DNA of 64,000 nucleotides, taken from the NCBI RefSeq assembly GCF_029227915.1, contig NC_079887.1:12026001-12090000 (forward strand), read 5' to 3'. A program made the translations under genes and the position numbers. Shown here piece after piece: positions 58,436-64,000 of the stretch (position 1 is its first letter; the number at the start of each line of letters is the position of its first letter). The notes under the pieces are model-generated. The model saw only the letters and a program-made list of their open reading frames with translations. It had not been told where the DNA came from and made no database searches. Origin of the DNA: Hydractinia symbiolongicarpus. Lineage: Eukaryota > Cnidaria > Hydrozoa > Anthoathecata > Hydractiniidae.

Positions 58436-58508
58436 ATTTTAGTCCACGACGTATACTTATAACAGTATTAGTTTACTAACGTACTCATCCAGTATATAAA
58501 TTCGGAAA

Positions 58509-59261
58509 TCTATATAATAAGACGCCAGTTCTGTGTCTCTGTAACAGGCAAAGTGGGTATGGTTATTTTCCTTTGATGGTGCCGAAATTTCCTTTCAAGT
58601 AACCGAAAAATGCATGTCTAATATGTTAAATTTTCTGACGTTACGGCGCAACGTCAATAACACTACTTTACCATCAATATCCCATATTAAATTAATGAAG
58701 CCGTTACAGTGCACTTATACCTTTGAGGCCAAGTACCTTGAAAACGATGTGCTGAGGTCAGTGATTTTTCACTGCGTGGCTAACTGACCACCTAGGACCA
58801 ACTTGGGTAAGTTTTTCAAACCTGGGTCCCCGAATCCGTTTCAGAATGGACGAGTTAATCACGTCATCAAAAACCTTCAAGTCCTAGTATCCCTGCAACC
58901 CGTTTGTTAAAAGTACATGATCCTATAAATTTCTTGATCAGCATTTTAAGATCACTACAATGAATGCAACGGCTGTATAAATTTGTGAAGAAATGTTTTT
59001 TGCAACTTTTGGTGGGGACTTTGCTGACGTCAGCAAAATTTTTAAACCCTTATATCTCCTTAGGCGTTTGTCAAAAACATATGATATTATACATTATTTT
59101 GATCAGCGTTTCAACCTCTACATATTACAGACAATGAATGACTAAATTTCACCAATTCTCTTTTTGTATATGCACTGCAACGTCTCTAGGAGATCTAAAG
59201 CAACCTATTTCTCCATTGTTTTTCTGCCTTAGTGGACTTTTTCACGGGCTTTATCGACTAG
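58509..59261 (+). mobile_element. Non-autonomous Helitron, 753 bp
   Basis: It starts TCTATATAATAAGACGCC after A at 58508. It ends with a hairpin (GTGGACTTTTTCAC), 'gggctttatcga' and CTAG at 59258-59261 before T. The body includes 'gacgttacggcgcaacgtc', 'tcacgtcatca' and 'gctgacgtcagca', shared with 43972-44717. No Rep/helicase is encoded. It directly abuts the next copy. Confidence 0.8.
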
Positions 59262-59977
59262 TCTCTATTACAATACGCCAGTTCGGTTTGTCTGTCTGTC
59301 ACTTTCGCAAAGTGGATTATATTCTTCACAATTTTATTTACAAAGTCTAAAAAACATTGCCTATAAAATTGTTCTGTAATTTACCATTTTTACTGTTAAA
59401 TTAGTTTTGAAGTCAAAGGAAAGTTTATTAAGATTAATGAAATCATTACAGTGCGCTTAAAACTTTGAGGTCAAATAACTTGGAAACGAGTTGATAACGT
59501 CAATGATTTTTCACCGCGTGGGTAGTTTCCAAACCTGGGTCCTCAAATCCGTTTCGGAATGGACGGATCGATGACGTCATCAAAAAAACTATCAAACTCT
59601 AATATATCTGCAACCGTTTGTCAAAAGTACATGATCCTATACATTTTCTTGATCAGCGTTTCAAGATCTATACGAGGAAGACAACAGGTATACAAATTTC
59701 GAAAAATAATTTTTTGTGTTTTCGCGGGCTTTTGCTGACGGCAGCAAAATCTTTAAACCCCTATATCATTAACCGTACATCAAAAGTACATAATCATATA
59801 TATATATATATTCTTGATCAGTGCTTTAAGCTCTACACAATAGAGACAACGTGAAAAAAAGGTTCTAATTTTTTTTTTCGGTGATGGGTTGCTGACAATT
59901 CATCAGAATTCAAGCGACGCTTTTTTTTCATTTCTAATCCTGCATCAGTGGATTTTTCCACGGGCTTTATCGACTAG
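59262..59977 (+). mobile_element. Non-autonomous Helitron, 716 bp, head-to-tail with previous
   Basis: It starts TCTCTATTACAATACGCCAG immediately after the CTAG of the preceding copy. It ends with hairpin GTGGATTTTTCCAC, 'gggctttatcga' and CTAG (59974-59977) before T. The interior repeats 'cttgatcagcg', 'tcatgatgcc'-like and 'tgacgtcatca' words in the same order as its neighbour but is diverged, so the tandem is not a recent exact duplication. Confidence 0.8.
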
Positions 59978-60427
59978 TAATAATAATAGTCCCTTACAAT
60001 TGATGAAAATAACTTCTTTCACACGAATTTTAATACTAGCTATGCTTCGTATAACACTGGGTATTTCATGCATTAAAAGGAGAAATTTCTATTTTGTTGA
60101 TATGCATGTTTCTTGTGTTAATCTTGTTTAGTCACTGTCTTTACTATTTTGTTTAAATTAATTGTGTTACACAGTTGTTTTTTATAAACATAAAAGTCTG
60201 TCAGGAAGTTTTTCGTCAGAACTCAACGCTCAATAACTTTGCCGTTTTGGAATAAATCAGCCATAAACAAATCGAACGTTGCATTTCTGATTTCTTATGA
60301 ACTGGAGATAAACTGGAGCATGCACGGGGTCTGTCTTCTTGTGTTAATATTTACGGTATGGAGACTACTAAAGTCAAGTTGTATTATAAATGATAATAGC
60401 TTATAAACCGTTTAGGCGGGCGCTACG
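59978..60427. other. Gene-free stretch
   Basis: Nothing supported between the Helitron pair and the Crypton. Confidence 0.4.
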
Positions 60428-61906
60428 GGAAAATAGCGACCGAAGTTGTGACATCATGGACCGAACGCAGTGAGGTCCATGTAAACAACTGAGGTTGCAG
60501 TTTTCCCCACGTAGCGCCTGCCCAAATGGTTTATAAGCCATTTGGTACCTAACCTGATAAAAACATAGGACTTGAAGTGATCTATAGCCAAAGTAGATCT
60601 GAGATTTTTAAAAATACAACAACATTGGCATTTAGATAAAAAAAAACACAACATGTTTATGTAGAAACTGTGTCTTCTGACAATAACAAAGACGTTCAAT
60701 CAACTAAAAAATAGAATTTTAATTGAATACAACTTTTCGAATCTTTCTTTGAAAAACTGAAGATGCAAAACATTTGAAAACGGTGAGTTTTATTAGCTGC
60801 TTTGTAGCTTTTGAGATATTTTTATGGCCGCTATGTCGTGCGACATGTACTTCTAGAATATCCCATCTAGCATTCTTCCTTTTGACGTCTTTCTTACAAG
60901 TGGCTTGCCACTTTTTCTTCGAGGCTATGAGGCCTTTTGTTTAGAAATTCTCCAATCTCGTTCTTACCCAGAGGTGTTTTTAAGTACCAAATGGTATCTT
61001 TGGGGTAATCCACTTTTTGTTTCAAGGCAAGAAAGAAGGGGGAGTCTTTCTTTAGTGCTTCTGATGGTCTATGTCGAAATTCTTTGTAGTAGGAAACAGG
61101 AAATCTGTCTGTACCGGTAGCATATGCGGTAGGATTGTAGAAACGTTTTTCTTGATTTTTCCCTCCCAGTACGTGTTTTTGCACCTTTCTCTCGAATTAA
61201 AACAATGCACTCCCCTTTTCCCTGGTCACCTTCATATACAATATCACCCCATCTTTGTTTCCTTGCCTCTTCTTTAGCACAAAACCCAAAGCGAAGGGAA
61301 TTTAACCACCACATTGTTTTCTGTAACGTGTGTGCGTCATGCTTGCCAAAAAACCATACAACTTGATACAACTTCTCGATTTCGTCTTTTTGCAACTCCC
61401 TAGTAGCGTTAAGGTTATTTCCATATCCAGGTTTTGTAAGTTATTTTCTTTTAGCAGCTAAAACATTCCTTGATTGCTGAAAATCTGGATTAGTCAATAT
61501 GTTCGCATCATTTTTTTTTTCATTTATGTATCTCTGTAGCGAGGGATGTATGGAGGTTAAGGTATCAGGCTCGTTTTCTTTACCATCGATCACGTTTTTT
61601 TGCGTTCATGAAAAATCGACACAGAATAGCGTTTAGTTCACTTGGAGGAATCAACTCTGCTGCTTGTTGTTCGTTGATGCTTTGACAAAAATTCTTTAAG
61701 GTATTAATTCCATATTTCGTAGCATATTTCGTTTTTACAGACTGTTGATCAAGTATAAATTTATCTATCTCATCGTACTCCCAAAAGCTTGTATCAATTA
61801 GTTTAAAACATGGATTTTCTATGGACATTTTTATAGCGTTCAATTTTCACGAGAGTTTGTTTACTTTTTTGTTTATATTTTAGCCGGTGGCTTCAGGAAA
61901 ATAGCG
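60428..61906 (-). mobile_element. Crypton-like element, inactive
   Basis: The recombinase remnant is flanked by direct repeats GGAAAATAGCG at 60428-60438 and 61896-61906. Short direct repeats and no inverted repeats fit the circular-intermediate integration of Cryptons. About 450 bases of non-coding DNA follow the coding part, and a copy of that end occurs at 44984-45165. Confidence 0.6.
60894..61843 (-). pseudogene. Crypton-type (DUF3504) tyrosine recombinase, disrupted
   Basis: This is the family domesticated in vertebrate ZMYM2/3/4, QRICH1 and KCTD1. Blocks in order are FCQSINEQQAAELIPPSELN, AILCRFFMNAKK, NEPDTLTS, LQRYINEKK, FQQSRNVLAAKRK, TLQKTMWWLNSLRFGF, WGDIVYEGDQ, REKGAKTRTGRE, NPTAYATGTDRFPVSYYK and WYLKTPLGKNEIGEFL. 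The frame is broken after AKKRD (near 61600), by a stop after AAKRK (near 61440) and by a shift after TGRE (near 61165). The position where relatives have a conserved Arg (FGFRARDE) reads FGFCAKEE, so the catalytic Arg also seems lost. The open part from 61843 begins with ATG. Confidence 0.8.
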
Positions 61907-64000
61907 CCCGCTCACGTGATCGATATAAGTCAATAAAGACATCGGATGTAAAGAAGACATTACACTGCGAGGTATTAATGTAACGTAGTAATATAGTAAT
62001 ATATACAATAAAGAGTCAGAAGTAGAGATGGATTTACCTAAATGGCGTTAAACTTTTGGGTGCTTCACTTACTTGAATTATCGCTTTAGTGAGCTACAAT
62101 AATGTAAAAACCTGTTAGAATGTATTTCAACGTGCAGGGTAAACTGTAAGAGACATGTAGCTGTAATTGTCATCTCTTTTTTAAATATTTAATACAAAAG
62201 TTATTCGAAACAATCCCAGAAATATATAAGAGAAATATTCTATGGCAAAAATATCGGAGATTACAAAGTGCCACAAAATCGTCAATCCTTAGAATGATCT
62301 GATTATCGTACTAGTATGCAAATTTTACAAAATTGCATTGCTTAATCCTAGAGGAAAGAAAACTCTTCTGTCTTTATTTTAGATCTTTTGAGATAAAGTG
62401 GTCACTGAACTATGTATTACAGCCACAGTTTACAAGTATGGGAAAGCACTAAACAGAATGGGGCAAGAGGTTTGTTAATTGCACCAAATTGATCCAATGC
62501 AGTATGGTTCTCGTTAATGATGCTTTTATACTGGTAATTTATCTCACACAGCAGGTGTAAGAAGCTGTACCACTTACCATCACATCTACAAGAGACGCAT
62601 CTGTCACTACCAAAAATAACATTACTGACATGCAAGCTGTCAGGAAATTCCTCGGGATGCAAAATATTTCAGAAGGGTGATTGACGTATTTATTAAAGTA
62701 AGGAGTCATGAAACACAAAAACAATACGCATCGTATATTAAGCTTATCATGTTTAAAACAAGTTTTATAACTAATTTTTTATAATTAATTTAAAATAAGT
62801 ATAATAGTTGAAGCGTGACGGTAATATGGGCACGGAAGGGTAATTATATTGCGTGAAAAAAAGCTAGTTTTAAGAACAATTTTAAGGATATGAAAATTTC
62901 GAGTTTATTAATTGGGGAATAAGTGACTTCCCGAATAAGCGATAGTTTTCTTGGTTATTAAACTTATTTCTCATCCAAGATTTGGTATATTTTTTTTATA
63001 CATAACATGCATAAGCAGTAGTAAAAATTTTTCGTCCAAACAATTTGCACCGTCACTCATATTGTCTTAAAGTGATGTTTCAAGAAAAAAATACAATGAG
63101 TTAGTTTTCACCTTAAGGCCGCAATATACGAGATAGCCACAAAGAGAAACAAAAAAAGCCCTGGGGACGAGGTTGCGATTTTCAATGTAATCTCCTTGAC
63201 GTGCATAATTTGTGCACAAATATGTTGTACTACCGTGTCGTATATTGAACATCTTATGTCAACACACTTTCGTTTCCACGACATTTTGCCTTTTTAATGA
63301 ATTCGATAGTGGCCACTTTGTAATAACGGATCAAAAGCCACGGGACCCTGGGGACGAAGTTAAACTGAAAATTTATCGATAGGTGTATTAAAAAGTTTTT
63401 AGATAAAGTTCTTGTAGAGAAGTCTCAAACTTTTGAAAGGAACCATTGTCTATATTTTGGAAACTTTGTCCTTATAATTATGCACTAGACTGGTCAAATC
63501 TGTTAAAAAATCTCTTACGGCCTGCAGTCTTAAATTGGTGTTTCTCGCTACTGGTTCGTTTTTCAAAAATTAAAATTTTGAGACCGTGTTCCTAAGGCTT
63601 TGCTTTTAAATGTGGTTAACCAATATAAGTGTAGTAGCTGCAGCGCTACATATTTGGCAAAAACTAACCGTCATTTGAAAGTAATATTTAGAAATTTCCC
63701 CTGTGACCGTTAAGGCTGTTAAAAATTCTCAGTTATCTGCCGTCAACGAACATATTCTCTGCGGTTTCGCTTCCGGTAACGATTTTAGTGTCATCACATC
63801 CGGCTTCCAATATCTGTCGTTTAGAAATTAAGGACAGTTTGAGGATCTACAGGGAGAGACATGTGCTTAACAAGAATATCTCGTCATCTCCATGATATCT
63901 TTTCGATAAACTGTAATTATTTATCTGAGAATATTTTCACTTGTTTTGTTGTATGCTGATATTAATTGCCATATTTGGATGGTTTATTAATAAAAAAGAG
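61907..64000. other. Gene-free end of window with repeat words
   Basis: A minus-strand open frame at 62417-62662 contains SDRCVSCRCDGKWYSFLH, which I cannot assign. 'cctggggacgaggttg' (63160-63176) and 'accctggggacgaagtt' (63347-63363) are the same repeat word, likely ends of small elements. No gene is supported. Confidence 0.35.

Overview
The window is AT-rich, intron-bearing animal DNA. Compact multi-exon genes, a hydrozoan-like mix of Helitron, PIF/Harbinger, pogo/Tigger, Crypton and tRNA-SINE debris, and an innate-immune NB-ARC gene of a kind common in cnidarians point to a cnidarian, most likely a hydrozoan. That assignment is inference; no marker gene in the window settles it. I see no rRNA, no convincing functional tRNA and no CRISPR.

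Three host genes can be assembled. (1) A nine-exon MFSD12-type transporter lies on the minus strand at 13345-15455. (2) A minus-strand innate-immune-like gene spans 39279-50465. Its first exon encodes a DZIP3-type HEPN domain with an intact R-x4-H motif and a coiled coil. Its second encodes an NB-ARC ATPase and TPR-like helices. The two exons match in splice phase across a 7.95-kb intron full of transposon remains, and one in-frame TAG splits NB-ARC from the TPR half. (3) A small secreted eight-cysteine peptide gene lies on the plus strand at 56981-57652. A decayed inverted paralogue of it sits about 29 kb away at 27730-28170.

Broken genes include an Ig V-set/transmembrane receptor remnant (32393-32880, minus) with a basic, tyrosine-containing tail, and a YqaJ-like fragment near 31.5 kb. 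A long decayed segment at 24.0-26.8 kb contains remnants of 'VPD..KTQ..C' repeats.

The rest is mobile or repetitive DNA. From left to right: an inverted composite element with a target duplication (634-1254); a SINE (6232-6369); a Helitron and a head-to-tail Helitron triplet (8301-9133); a near-complete but inactivated Harbinger element with TTA target duplication and MADF partner gene (9383-12352); a TTAA-flanked element (16321-17396); a 52-copy 26-bp minisatellite with 390-bp higher-order structure (20641-22006); a repeat family at 33.7-37.2 kb that also opens the window; two opposed pogo/Tigger transposases and Helitrons inside the immune-gene intron; a Mutator-like transposase remnant (51.4-51.8 kb); a tRNA-derived SINE with an (ATCT)n tail (55.2 kb); two abutting 0.7-kb Helitrons (58509-59977); and an inactive Crypton tyrosine recombinase (60428-61906).

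Exon boundaries were placed by hand from GT/AG sites, reading phase and recalled family similarity. No alignment or database search was run.
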